A stretch of DNA of 64,000 nucleotides from Neotamlana sargassicola (lineage in GTDB: Bacteria > Bacteroidota > Bacteroidia > Flavobacteriales > Flavobacteriaceae), in NCBI RefSeq assembly GCF_020523965.1, contig NZ_JAJAPX010000005.1, forward strand, positions 1 through 64,000, written 5' to 3'. A program made the translations under genes and the position numbers. Shown one piece after another: positions 36,325 through 45,736 of the stretch; the stretch's first letter is position 1; each line of letters begins with the position of its first letter. The notes beneath the pieces were generated by a model. It was not told the origin of the DNA. It made no database searches and saw only the letters and a program-made list of their open reading frames with translations.

Positions 36325-37647
36325 ATGAAACCATTTATATACATCTGTTTTTTTGCACTTAGCAGCTTGGGCGTTTTTGCTCAAGAAAGCCAAGTTAAGC
36401 AATGGACGTTCCAAGAGTGTTTGGAGTATGCTGTAGAACATAATATTAGTATAAAAAATATTGAATATTCTGCAGAAACTGCCAATGTAACGCTTCAGCA
36501 ATCTAAAGATAGTCGTTTGCCAGTTGTAAACGGAAGTGCATCTCAGGCTTTTAGAAATGGGCAATCTATCGACCCAATTACCAGCGAGTTTGTCGATCAG
36601 CAAATTAACACCACTAGTTTTGGTGTAAATGCATCGGTTAATTTGTTTCAAGGCAATCAAATTAAAAATAGAATTAAGCAGAACACTTTATTAGCAGACC
36701 AAAACAGTTTATATGTTGAAGAAGCTAAAAACAGTATTAAATTAAGCGTAGCCGAAGCTTATTTACAAGCGTTGTATGCCAAAGAAGGTATTGTTGTAGC
36801 AGAAAAAACATTAGAAGCTTCAACTAAAGAAGCCGAACAAGCGAAAGCCAGATTAGATGCCGGAAGTATTGCTATGCAAGATTATACAGATGCTATTTCG
36901 CAAGAAGCAACAAACCGATACGATTTAATTGAAGCTAAAAATAATTACGAGCAGCAAGTTATTGTTTTAAAACAATTATTAGAGTTGGAGCCCGAAGTAG
37001 AATTCGATATTGTAACGCCAAATAATGACATTTATACAGCGCCTATTTTACCAAATAAAATAGCTGTTTACGAAGCGGCGTTAGGTATGTTGCCAGAATA
37101 CGAAGCTGTGCAATTGGATGTCGATGTTACCGAAAAAGACTTAGATATTGCCAAAGGCGATTATTTACCAACATTGGCTTTAACAAGTAGTTTAGGCACT
37201 GGTTATACAAGTTCTCAGGACATGAATTTTTCAAACCAATTAAATGGTAATTTTAATCAAACCGTAGGTTTATCGTTAACTATTCCCATTTTTAACGGAT
37301 TTCAAACAAAAGCCGAAGTGCAAAAGGCAAAAATAGCAATCGATCAATCTAAACTCGAAGTTGTTAGTCTTCAAAAAGAAATTTATAAAAATGTAGCAAC
37401 CGCTTACCAAAATGCGCTGTCGTCTCAAGAACAATTAGAAGCAGCAAAAGCAGCTAATAAAGCGGCAGAGGAATCGTATAAACTGGCTCAAAAAAAATAC
37501 GATTTAGGCGCTTTAAGTACCACAGATTTAGTAGTAAGCCAAAACGCTTTTACCAACGCACAATTAAACTATTTACAAGCTAAATATTTAAATATTCTTT
37601 ACAATCAATTATTACAATATTATCAAGGAAACGCGATAACACTTTAA
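36325..37647 (+). CDS. TolC-family outer-membrane efflux protein
   Basis: A 440-residue protein with signal peptide (MKPFIYICFFALSSLGVFAQ) and two outer-membrane factor repeats of long coiled coils: WTFQECLEYAVEHNISIKN, then SLTIPIFNGFQTKAEVQKAK, and YKLAQKKYDLGALSTTDLV. It forms the outer-membrane channel for the MacA/MacB-like pump in the next three genes (10 nt gap). First gene of a seven-gene same-strand run to 43371. Confidence 0.92.
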   Translation: MKPFIYICFFALSSLGVFAQESQVKQWTFQECLEYAVEHNISIKNIEYSAETANVTLQQSKDSRLPVVNGSASQAFRNGQSIDPITSEFVDQQINTTSFGVNASVNLFQGNQIKNRIKQNTLLADQNSLYVEEAKNSIKLSVAEAYLQALYAKEGIVVAEKTLEASTKEAEQAKARLDAGSIAMQDYTDAISQEATNRYDLIEAKNNYEQQVIVLKQLLELEPEVEFDIVTPNNDIYTAPILPNKIAVYEAALGMLPEYEAVQLDVDVTEKDLDIAKGDYLPTLALTSSLGTGYTSSQDMNFSNQLNGNFNQTVGLSLTIPIFNGFQTKAEVQKAKIAIDQSKLEVVSLQKEIYKNVATAYQNALSSQEQLEAAKAANKAAEESYKLAQKKYDLGALSTTDLVVSQNAFTNAQLNYLQAKYLNILYNQLLQYYQGNAITL

Positions 37648-37657
37648 TATCAACATC

Positions 37658-38875
37658 ATGAAAAATAAAAACAAAAAACTAATTATAGCAGGAATAATTA
37701 CTGCCATTATTGCATTAGTACTTTACAATATTTTTAAGCCTAGTCAGGATGCAGTTGTAGAAGTTAAAATTATAGCAGCTAAAAAAGGAGATGTTACCAC
37801 TGTAGTAACATCAACAGGAACCATAGAACCTATAACACAAGTTGATGTTGGTACACAGGTATCTGGTGTTGTGGAAAAAATTTATGTAGATTATAATAGC
37901 GAAGTAAAAGCAGGTCAGCTAATTGCAGAGTTAGATAAAACAAATTTAAAAGCGGCAGTAGTACAAGCACAAGCCAGTTATAATAATGCTGTTAGTCAAA
38001 AAAGTTATACAGAAACTATTTATAAAAGGCAAAAAACGTTATACGATAATCAAGTTATAAGCAAATCAGATTTTGATGATGCTAATTACGATTATCAAAT
38101 TGCAAAAGGAACGGTTTCTCAGCGTTTATCAGAATTAAAAACAGCACAAACAAATTTAGAATATGCCAATATTTATTCACCAATAAATGGTGTGGTTTTA
38201 TCGCGAGATATAGACGAAGGACAAACCGTTGCGGCAAGTTACAGTACGCCAACATTATTTACCATTGCTCAAGATTTAAAAGAAATGCAAGTAGAAGCCG
38301 ATGTGGATGAAGCCGATATTGGTAATGTAAAAGAAGGACAACGTGTAACGTTTACTGTTGATGCTTTTATAGGCGAAACGTTTGAAGGAGAAGTAACTCA
38401 AGTGCGTTTAGATTATACCGAAACATCAAACGTAATAACCTATACCGTTGTAATTAAAGCCGATAATCCCGATTTAAAATTAAAACCAGGGTTAACAGCA
38501 ACTGTTTCTATTTACACTTTAGAATTAAACGATGTATTAACGGCCGAAGCTAAAGCTATCAACTTTAAGCCAGAACCCGATGTAATGATGCAATATATGC
38601 AACAGGAAAATATAACACCACCAAACGGGAAACCAGAGGCAAATAATGATGCTACAGTACTTTGGGTTTTAAATAACGACAAATCTATTACACCAAAACC
38701 AGTAAAATTAGGCGCTAGCGATGGGGTTAATGTACAAGTTTTAGAAGGATTAAATGAAGGTGATAAATTAGTTTATAGCTTAAAAAGTTCAAATCCTAAC
38801 GCAATAAATGGTCTACAAGGTGGTGGTTCAGGCGAGAGTCCGTTTATGCCAAAACCGCCAGGTGCAAAAAAATAA
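37658..38875 (+). CDS. MacA-like periplasmic adaptor
   Basis: A 405-residue membrane-fusion protein with one N-terminal membrane helix (about residues 8-25), lipoyl half-motifs (VDVGTQVSGVVEKIYVDY and NIYSPINGVVLSRDIDEGQ), a coiled-coil hairpin between them, and a beta-barrel segment (AEVDEADIGNVKEGQRV). It links the ABC transporter to TolC. The ATPase starts 5 nt later. The C-terminal tail is Gly/Pro rich. Confidence 0.92.
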   Translation: MKNKNKKLIIAGIITAIIALVLYNIFKPSQDAVVEVKIIAAKKGDVTTVVTSTGTIEPITQVDVGTQVSGVVEKIYVDYNSEVKAGQLIAELDKTNLKAAVVQAQASYNNAVSQKSYTETIYKRQKTLYDNQVISKSDFDDANYDYQIAKGTVSQRLSELKTAQTNLEYANIYSPINGVVLSRDIDEGQTVAASYSTPTLFTIAQDLKEMQVEADVDEADIGNVKEGQRVTFTVDAFIGETFEGEVTQVRLDYTETSNVITYTVVIKADNPDLKLKPGLTATVSIYTLELNDVLTAEAKAINFKPEPDVMMQYMQQENITPPNGKPEANNDATVLWVLNNDKSITPKPVKLGASDGVNVQVLEGLNEGDKLVYSLKSSNPNAINGLQGGGSGESPFMPKPPGAKK

Positions 38876-38880
38876 AAATC

Positions 38881-39624
38881 ATGGCAAAAGAAATTATAAA
38901 AATAGAAAACCTTAAGCGCGAGTTTACCATGGGATCGGAAACTGTGCATGCTTTAAAAGGTATTTCTTATAGCATTACAGAAGGGGAGTTTGTAACCATT
39001 ATGGGATCCAGTGGTTCTGGTAAAAGTACTATGCTAAATATTTTAGGTTGTTTAGATCAGCCAACATCTGGAACTTACGAGATTGATGGCGTTAAAATGA
39101 AAGATTTAAGTAAAAACGAACTCGCTACCATTCGAAATGAAAAAATAGGGTTTATTTTTCAATCGTATAACTTGTTGGCAAGAACAACAGCTATTGAAAA
39201 CGTAGAATTGCCCTTATTGTATAACAGTAAAGTAACTTCTGAAGAGCGAAGGGAGCGCGCAATTAAAGCTTTAGAGATGGTTGGTTTAGGTGAACGATTG
39301 CATCATACCCCTTCGCAACTTTCAGGAGGTCAACAACAACGTGTTGCTATAGCAAGATCTTTGGTAAATAATCCGGTAATGATTCTTGCCGATGAAGCCA
39401 CAGGTAACTTAGATACCCGAACATCGTACGAAATAATGGCACTTTTTCAAGAATTAAATAAACAAGGTATAACTATTACGTTTGTTACCCATGAGCCAGA
39501 TATAGCCACATTTAGTAATAGAACTATTGTGTTAAAAGATGGCGATATTATTCAAGATTATAAAAACCATAAAGTACAATCGGCAGCAGAACAATTAGCA
39601 AAATTACCACAGGAAAATCATTAG
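38881..39624 (+). CDS. MacB-type ABC transporter ATPase
   Basis: A 247-residue ATPase with Walker A GSSGSGKST (residues 42-50), Q loop FIFQSYNLL, signature LSGGQQQRVAIARSL and Walker B ILADEATGNLD, closest to the LolD/MacB group. The permease is a separate gene 2 nt later, while in E. coli MacB both are one chain. It powers efflux or lipoprotein/peptide extrusion from the periplasm with TolC. Confidence 0.95.
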   Translation: MAKEIIKIENLKREFTMGSETVHALKGISYSITEGEFVTIMGSSGSGKSTMLNILGCLDQPTSGTYEIDGVKMKDLSKNELATIRNEKIGFIFQSYNLLARTTAIENVELPLLYNSKVTSEERRERAIKALEMVGLGERLHHTPSQLSGGQQQRVAIARSLVNNPVMILADEATGNLDTRTSYEIMALFQELNKQGITITFVTHEPDIATFSNRTIVLKDGDIIQDYKNHKVQSAAEQLAKLPQENH

Positions 39625-39626
39625 TT

Positions 39627-40847
39627 ATGAGAATTTTAAACTTAGTAAAAATTGCATTTAAAGCTATTGTTCTTAATAAAATGAGAACATTACTCACCAT
39701 GCTTGGTATTATAATTGGTGTGGCATCTGTTATAGCTATGTTGGCTATTGGTGAAGGCTCTAAAGAAAGTATTCGAACTACAATTTCTAGCATGGGCTCG
39801 AATATGATTAATATTCGTCCTGGTGAAGATACACGTGGTGGTGTTAGGCAGGAAGCCAGTGCCATGGAAACCTTAACTCTAGACGATTATTATGCTATAA
39901 AAGAACAAGCCGATTTATTAACCTATACGACACCAATGGTAAATGGTAGCGGACAAGTAATTAATGGATCGAACAACTGGCCATCTACCATTTATGGTGT
40001 AAATCCTGAGTATTTAAATATTAAGGTTTTAGATTTACAAAGCGGAAGTATGTTTACAGATGCCGAAGTTAAATCGGCTTCAAAAGTGGTATTGTTAGGG
40101 CAAACTGTGGTCGATAATGTTTTTCCAGATGGTACAGATCCTGTTGGTGCTACCATTCGTTTTGGTAATATTCCATTTAAAGTTATTGGTGTTTTATCAG
40201 AAAAAGGAGAGAATACCTTTGGGCAAGATCAAGATGATGTTGTTATTGCACCATACACCACTGTTCAAAAACGTATTTTAGCTATAGATTATTTAAACCA
40301 AATAATGGCTTCGGCAGCAAGCGAAGAGCAAGCGCCAGATGCTGTAACTCAAGTTACTGAAATTTTAAGAACTCAGCATAAGTTGGCAGATAATGAAGAT
40401 GATGATTTTAACGTGCGTTCTATGGAAGAATTAATTTCAACATTTAGTTCAACCAGCGAAATGTTAACCGTATTATTAGTTGCCGTTGCAGGAATATCAC
40501 TTTTAATTGGAGGTATTGGTATTATGAATATTATGTACGTTTCGGTTAAAGAACGTACCAAAGAAATTGGTTTACGTATGGCTGTGGGAGGTAAAGGTTC
40601 AGATATTTTAATGCAGTTTTTAATTGAAGCCATTTTAATAAGTGTAACAGGAGGTGTTTTAGGTGTGGCTTTAGGTTTAGGAGCTACGGTTTTCATAGAA
40701 AATTTCTTAAATTGGCCAACAAGTGTAGCGCTATATTCTATAGTTGTTTCTTTTGCTGTTTGTGCAGTAACGGGCATATTTTTTGGCTGGTATCCTGCAA
40801 GAAAGGCAGCTAGTTTAGACCCTATAACCGCGTTGCGATACGAATAA
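39627..40847 (+). CDS. MacB-type ABC permease (FtsX family)
   Basis: A 406-residue permease with one N-terminal helix (TLLTMLGIIIGVASVIAMLAIG), a large periplasmic domain (residues about 45-280) and three C-terminal helices with VKERTKEIGLRMAVGGKGSDIL and WYPARKAASLDPITALRYE, the MacB family ending. Works with the preceding ATPase and adaptor. The kinase gene starts 4 nt later, so regulator genes are in the same operon. Confidence 0.94.
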   Translation: MRILNLVKIAFKAIVLNKMRTLLTMLGIIIGVASVIAMLAIGEGSKESIRTTISSMGSNMINIRPGEDTRGGVRQEASAMETLTLDDYYAIKEQADLLTYTTPMVNGSGQVINGSNNWPSTIYGVNPEYLNIKVLDLQSGSMFTDAEVKSASKVVLLGQTVVDNVFPDGTDPVGATIRFGNIPFKVIGVLSEKGENTFGQDQDDVVIAPYTTVQKRILAIDYLNQIMASAASEEQAPDAVTQVTEILRTQHKLADNEDDDFNVRSMEELISTFSSTSEMLTVLLVAVAGISLLIGGIGIMNIMYVSVKERTKEIGLRMAVGGKGSDILMQFLIEAILISVTGGVLGVALGLGATVFIENFLNWPTSVALYSIVVSFAVCAVTGIFFGWYPARKAASLDPITALRYE

Positions 40848-40851
40848 AATT

Positions 40852-41877
40852 ATGAAGCATAATAAAAAATTAACGCTATTCTCTCATGTTTTAACATGGC
40901 TTATATTAATAAGTTTGCCCTATATACTTTCTTATGGGCAAGAGCAAGAAATAAATAGAATTATAGCACATTTTTGGGTGCCTTTATGTTTTTATGCGGT
41001 TATTTTTTATATCAATTATTTTGTGCTTATCGATAGGTTTTTGTTTAAAAAAGAGACTGTTTTATTTGTGTTAATAAACATTTTAATGATTGCCATTTTT
41101 GTAACATTAAAAGAACAAATTGAAACAGCTTTTTTTACTGATATACTTAGAAATAAAAACGGTAATGCGCCACCGTTAAAAATGGTGATTTATGTGCAAA
41201 TGCTTTCGTTTTTAGCACCATTATTATTTTCAATAGCTATAAAAACAACAAAACGCTGGGTAAAAACAGAAGCCGAACGTAAAGAAGCAGCTAACTTTAA
41301 GTTACAATCGGAATTACAACATCTACATTATCAGTTACAGCCACATTTCTTTTTTAATTCATTAAACAACATTTACGCACTAGTTGATATTTCTCCGGCT
41401 GAAGCAAAAAGTTCTATTCATAGCTTAAGTAAGTTAATGCGTTATATGCTGTACGAAACTAATGTAGATAAGGTTTTATTATCGAAAGAAATAGAATTTT
41501 TACAAAAATATATCGAGTTAATGAAGCTTCGTTTATCCGATAAAACAAAGGTGAATTACGCATTTCCTTCTGCAGAAACAGGCATTAAAATAGCGCCTTT
41601 ACTTTTTATTTCATTAATTGAAAATGCTTTTAAACATGGCGTTTCGGCAAGTAATTTAAGCCATATTAACATCGAAATGATTTGTGAAAATACAGCAGTA
41701 ATTTTCAAAATAAATAATAATAATTACCCGAAACAAACAAGCGATAAAAGCGGTTCTGGTATAGGTTTACAAAATTTAGAAAAACGTTTACAATTATTAT
41801 ATCCTAACAAATTTGAATTTAATAATACTTTAGAAAATAATATTTTCTCGGTTACTTTAAAAATAGAAACTAGTTAA
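40852..41877 (+). CDS. LytS/YehU-type sensor histidine kinase
   Basis: A 341-residue kinase with four membrane helices (to about residue 135) and the His_kinase domain of the LytS type: HYQLQPHFFFNSLNNIYALV with phosphoacceptor H165, and a HATPase part with ISLIENAFKHGVSASN and SGSGIGLQNLEKRL. It has no extracellular sensor domain, so stimulus may come from the membrane. Pairs with the LytTR regulator 2 nt later; position suggests control of the efflux genes. Confidence 0.92.
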   Translation: MKHNKKLTLFSHVLTWLILISLPYILSYGQEQEINRIIAHFWVPLCFYAVIFYINYFVLIDRFLFKKETVLFVLINILMIAIFVTLKEQIETAFFTDILRNKNGNAPPLKMVIYVQMLSFLAPLLFSIAIKTTKRWVKTEAERKEAANFKLQSELQHLHYQLQPHFFFNSLNNIYALVDISPAEAKSSIHSLSKLMRYMLYETNVDKVLLSKEIEFLQKYIELMKLRLSDKTKVNYAFPSAETGIKIAPLLFISLIENAFKHGVSASNLSHINIEMICENTAVIFKINNNNYPKQTSDKSGSGIGLQNLEKRLQLLYPNKFEFNNTLENNIFSVTLKIETS

Positions 41878-41879
41878 AA

Positions 41880-42614
41880 ATGAGTGTTTTAAAAATATCT
41901 TGTATTGTAGTTGATGATGAGCCAATGGCGCTAAATCTGGTTGAAAGTTATGTTGAAAAAACGCCTTTTTTAAAGTTAAAAGGAAAGTTTAGTAATGCCA
42001 TTGAAGCTATGGATTTTATAAAAGAAAACCTGGTAGATTTATTGTTTCTAGACATACAAATGCCCGATTTAACAGGGGTGGAATTTTCGAAAATGTTGCC
42101 AAAAGGCACTCGTGTTATTTTTACAACAGCCTTTAACGAATATGCGCTTGAAGGTTTTAAAGTAGATGCCATTGATTATTTATTAAAACCCTTTGATTAT
42201 GCCGAATTTTTAACCGCTGCAAATAAAGCGCAGCAATGGTTTAATTTAGTTAAAAATAAAGAAAACCAAACCAGTAAATCTTTAAACGAAAAAGAGTTTA
42301 TATTCGTAAAATCGGAGTACAAACAGCTTCGTATTAGGTTGGCAGAGGTGTTGTATTTTGAAGGTTTAAAAGATTATATTAAAATTTGGTTAAAAGATAC
42401 ACCAAAACCCATTTTAACGTTACTAAGCTTAAAGGCGCTAGAAAAAGAATTACCAGAAACCAAATTTATGCGTGTACATCGGTCGTTTATTGTGGCATTA
42501 AATAATATAGATGTTATAGAACGAAGCCAAATAATAATAAATAAACAACGAATTACCATCTCAGAACAATATAAAAATAAGTTTATAGAATTTCTAGATC
42601 GTAATTCGCTTTAA
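41880..42614 (+). CDS. LytTR-family response regulator
   Basis: A 244-residue regulator: receiver domain with VVDDEP, phosphoacceptor D58 in LLFLDIQMPD, and KPFDYAEFL; the LytTR DNA-binding domain covers about residues 140-240 (FIFVKSEYKQLRI, MRVHRSFIVALNNID). Cognate to the kinase before it. LytTR proteins bind direct repeats; the likely target is the promoter before the TolC gene, but I see no clear site in 36207-36324. Confidence 0.93.
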   Translation: MSVLKISCIVVDDEPMALNLVESYVEKTPFLKLKGKFSNAIEAMDFIKENLVDLLFLDIQMPDLTGVEFSKMLPKGTRVIFTTAFNEYALEGFKVDAIDYLLKPFDYAEFLTAANKAQQWFNLVKNKENQTSKSLNEKEFIFVKSEYKQLRIRLAEVLYFEGLKDYIKIWLKDTPKPILTLLSLKALEKELPETKFMRVHRSFIVALNNIDVIERSQIIINKQRITISEQYKNKFIEFLDRNSL

Positions 42615-42627
42615 ATAAAACCTAGTT

Positions 42628-43371
42628 ATGAAACTACTTCGTAAGTTTAGAAGAAACTTAATTAATTTAGGTAAGTTTAAATCGTATTTAATTTATGCGT
42701 TAGGTGAAATTGTGCTAATCGTAATTGGTGTAACCATTGCTTGGAAAATTAACGATTTAAATGATATAAGAAAAAGCCAAATATTAACCCATAAAATAGA
42801 AGTTAATTTAAATGAAGAATTAAGTGCTAATTTGCGTTTATTAAAACGAAAAATAGCTATTGATTCTGAAATGGTTGCATATTTGGAAAACACCTTAAAA
42901 TATGTTGGTAAAAACGAATCAGAATTAAGTCAAGGAGCTAAAGATACCATCACAAACATTGCCCACGTTGAGGTGCAGTTATTAGAAAGTACGCTAAATT
43001 CAGTATTAACAACCAGTAAATTAGAGCAAATAAGTAACGTTAAGCTAAAAGATTTACTGTCGTTGTATTATCATAAAATCGAAAAATTTAAAAATCAAGA
43101 AAAGGTAATTGAAGCTATTATTTCGGAGAAATTAAAACCTATTTTAGAAGAATATGTGTCATTATCCGAAATACTTCCAGAAAACGAAAAATATAAGCAC
43201 ATTAAAACCTATGGTAACCCATCGAACTACTCCGGTTTATTAAGCAGTAAAAAGTATCAAAACAGTGTAATAGATAGGTTGTTAGAAACTCAAATACAGC
43301 TAGAAAACTCCAAAACATTATTAAGTAAAACAAAAACGATTATCGTGGAGCTTGAAGCCGAAATGAAATGA
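42628..43371 (+). CDS. DUF6090-type membrane protein
   Basis: A 247-residue protein with one membrane helix near residues 20-42 in the typical form KSYLIYALGEIVLIVIGVTIAWKIND, followed by a long helical, coiled-coil part. This N-terminal pattern is a frequent flavobacterial family (I recall DUF6090). Function unknown. It starts 13 nt after the LytTR gene and closes the operon. Confidence 0.75.
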   Translation: MKLLRKFRRNLINLGKFKSYLIYALGEIVLIVIGVTIAWKINDLNDIRKSQILTHKIEVNLNEELSANLRLLKRKIAIDSEMVAYLENTLKYVGKNESELSQGAKDTITNIAHVEVQLLESTLNSVLTTSKLEQISNVKLKDLLSLYYHKIEKFKNQEKVIEAIISEKLKPILEEYVSLSEILPENEKYKHIKTYGNPSNYSGLLSSKKYQNSVIDRLLETQIQLENSKTLLSKTKTIIVELEAEMK

Positions 43372-43448
43372 TAGAAATATCAATAAAAATAATTCATTTA
43401 AAATACACTTAATAATCCTTAGCTTTGTATTTCTATATAAATAGCTAA

Positions 43449-45209
43449 ATGAAATACCCAAAAATTCCACTAGCGCAAACTGTAGTACAGCTTTGTAAGG
43501 CAAAAAATATTAAACACATAGTAATTTCCCCAGGAAGCCGAAATGCTCCTTTAACAATTGGGTTTACGCACGACGAATTTTTTACATGTTACAGCATTGT
43601 AGACGAGCGTGCTGCTGCCTTTTTTGCTTTAGGTATAGCACAGCAGTTGCAAGAGCCTACAGCTATTGTGTGTACATCGGGTAGTGCGGTTTTAAATTAT
43701 TATCCGGCTGTAGCCGAAGCTTTTTATAGTAATATTCCTTTAGTGGTTTTGTCGGCAGACAGACCAAAACATTTGGTTGGCATAGGCGATGGGCAAACTA
43801 TAAATCAAAAAAACGTTTTTGAGAATCATATACTATATTCAGCAAATTTAAAGCTAGATTTAAAAGACGAACATAATATTCCAGAGCATGAGGATATTCC
43901 AATAATTAAAAATTTGGAAAATAAATTTGAGCGTTTTTTAGGGTTACAAAAAGATATACAACAGTATAACGAAGAAGAAATTAATGTAGCTTTAAACTCA
44001 GCAATCACAAAAAAAGGACCTGTGCACATCAATATCCCTTTTGATGAACCTTTGTACGATATTGTTGATACGCTTAGTGTAACACCAAAAGTTATTGAAC
44101 CCGTTTTAAAACCAGCAAAGGTTGAAGATTACGTTGTACAGTCGTGTTTAGAGGATTGGAACAATGCTACAAAAAAAATGATTTTAGTGGGTGTAAATTA
44201 TCCGGACGAAACTGATGAGCAGTGGTTAGAAGAAATATCGAAAGATGATAGTATTGTAGTGTTTACCGAAACCACATCAAACCTACATCATAAAAGTTTT
44301 TTTTCTAGAATAGATCAAATTATTGCGCCTTTAAATGACGAGGAGTTAAAAAAACTGCAACCAGATATATTAGTAACATTTGGAGGTTTAATAGTTTCAA
44401 AAAAAATAAAACAATTCTTACGAAAGTATAAACCTAAGCAACATTGGCATATTGATGCAAAAATGGCGAACGATACCTTTTTCAGCTTAAACAATCATAT
44501 AAAACTTCAGCCAAATGTGTTTTTTAATATATTTTTACCAAAAGTAAAACATTATGTAAAAAGCGATTATTTACCATTGTTAACAGCTGTAAAAAAACAT
44601 CGTTTAAAAAAACATAAAGATTATTTAGCAGAAATACCATTTTCAGATTTTACAGTATTTCAAAAAGTTTTAAAATCTATTCCAAAGCATTCTATACTGC
44701 AAGTAAGTAATAGTTCTGCAATTCGCTACACGCAATTATTTAATATAAATAAATCAATAAAAGTGTTCTGTAATAGAGGTACAAGCGGTATCGATGGAAG
44801 TACATCTACAGCTATTGGGTGTGCCGTAGCAAACAGCCAACCAACGGTTTTTATTACAGGCGATTTAAGCTTTTTTTACGATAGTAATGCGCTATGGAAC
44901 AATTATATACCTAATAATTTTAGAATTATTGTAGTGAATAATGCTGGTGGAGGTATTTTTAGAATATTACCAGGCCATAAAAACACCGAAAATTTTAATA
45001 CTTATTTTGAAACTAACCATAATTTAAATGCAGAGCATTTATGTAAAATGTATGGTTTTACGTATTCGTCAGCTTCAGATGATAATAGTTTAGTTGAAGC
45101 TTTAAATAATTTTTACAGTGAAGAAAATCAGCCCAAATTGCTAGAAATATTTACCCCAAAACAATTAAACGACGAGGTGCTTTTAAACTATTTTAAATAT
45201 ATAAGCTAA
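43449..45209 (+). CDS. menD: SEPHCHC synthase (menaquinone synthesis)
   Basis: A 586-residue thiamine-diphosphate enzyme. N-terminal part: VISPGSRNAPLTIGF and VDERAAAFFALGIAQ (catalytic Glu region), SADRPKHLVGIGDGQTINQ; C-terminal part: NRGTSGIDGSTSTAIGCAVA and TGDLSFFYDSNAL, the TPP/Mg-binding loop. It joins isochorismate with 2-oxoglutarate. It follows the efflux operon by 77 nt, and menI-menF lie upstream of that operon. Confidence 0.96.
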   Translation: MKYPKIPLAQTVVQLCKAKNIKHIVISPGSRNAPLTIGFTHDEFFTCYSIVDERAAAFFALGIAQQLQEPTAIVCTSGSAVLNYYPAVAEAFYSNIPLVVLSADRPKHLVGIGDGQTINQKNVFENHILYSANLKLDLKDEHNIPEHEDIPIIKNLENKFERFLGLQKDIQQYNEEEINVALNSAITKKGPVHINIPFDEPLYDIVDTLSVTPKVIEPVLKPAKVEDYVVQSCLEDWNNATKKMILVGVNYPDETDEQWLEEISKDDSIVVFTETTSNLHHKSFFSRIDQIIAPLNDEELKKLQPDILVTFGGLIVSKKIKQFLRKYKPKQHWHIDAKMANDTFFSLNNHIKLQPNVFFNIFLPKVKHYVKSDYLPLLTAVKKHRLKKHKDYLAEIPFSDFTVFQKVLKSIPKHSILQVSNSSAIRYTQLFNINKSIKVFCNRGTSGIDGSTSTAIGCAVANSQPTVFITGDLSFFYDSNALWNNYIPNNFRIIVVNNAGGGIFRILPGHKNTENFNTYFETNHNLNAEHLCKMYGFTYSSASDDNSLVEALNNFYSEENQPKLLEIFTPKQLNDEVLLNYFKYIS

Positions 45210-45308
45210 AAAATGTGACTATTTTACCATGTGTAGTGTCTAAAAAATAGTATCTTTAAAGGGAGATATTAGTTAAATTATTAATCAATTTTAAACACAA
45301 ATAACATC

Positions 45309-45647
45309 ATGAGTAAACGTGACGAACTTATTGCAAAATACGCAGTAGATTTAAAAGAAAAATGTGGAGTAGAGGCAGATATGGATTTATTAAAAAAAGT
45401 AACCATTGGTTGCGGTCCATCAATCTATAATGCAGATGCTTCAACTGTATCAGGATCAGATGCATCTGAGTTAGCTACAGTAAAAAACAATTTTTTAATT
45501 AAAAAACTAGGTCTTAGCGAAAGCGACGATTTAGATGGTGCAATTGCTAGCGTAATAGAGCAATATGGTAAGTCTAACAGAACTAAATACAGAGCTGTTG
45601 TGTATTACTTATTAACTAAACATTTTGGTAAAGAATCTATTTACTAG
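45309..45647 (+). CDS. DUF2853-family protein
   Basis: A 112-residue soluble, helical protein without signal peptide. The pattern VTIGCGPSIYNADASTVSGSDASELATVKNNF and the C-terminal YRAVVYYLLTKHFGKES are those of DUF2853, a family of small proteins of unknown function. Monocistronic, with a TATCTTTA -7-like box and a clear terminator after it. Confidence 0.85.
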   Translation: MSKRDELIAKYAVDLKEKCGVEADMDLLKKVTIGCGPSIYNADASTVSGSDASELATVKNNFLIKKLGLSESDDLDGAIASVIEQYGKSNRTKYRAVVYYLLTKHFGKESIY

Positions 45648-45672
45648 AATAAATAAGAAATAAAATTAAAAA

Positions 45673-45702
45673 AAGGCGTTACAATATTGTAGCGCTTTTT
45701 TA
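45673..45702 (+). terminator. Terminator after DUF2853 gene
   Basis: Hairpin GCG-T-TACAATATTGTA-G-CGC with one internal mismatch and a T run. The A-rich left side would let it act in both directions. Confidence 0.75.
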
Positions 45703-45724
45703 TTTTATAAAAAGCTAATATCAC

Positions 45725-45732
45725 TACCTTTG
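45725..45732 (+). promoter_or_regulatory. Putative -7 element immediately before the CvfB-like gene
   Basis: TACCTTTG, a full TAnnTTTG match, only 4 nt before the ATG at 45737, which would give an almost leaderless mRNA. Confidence 0.45.
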
Positions 45733-45736
45733 TGGC

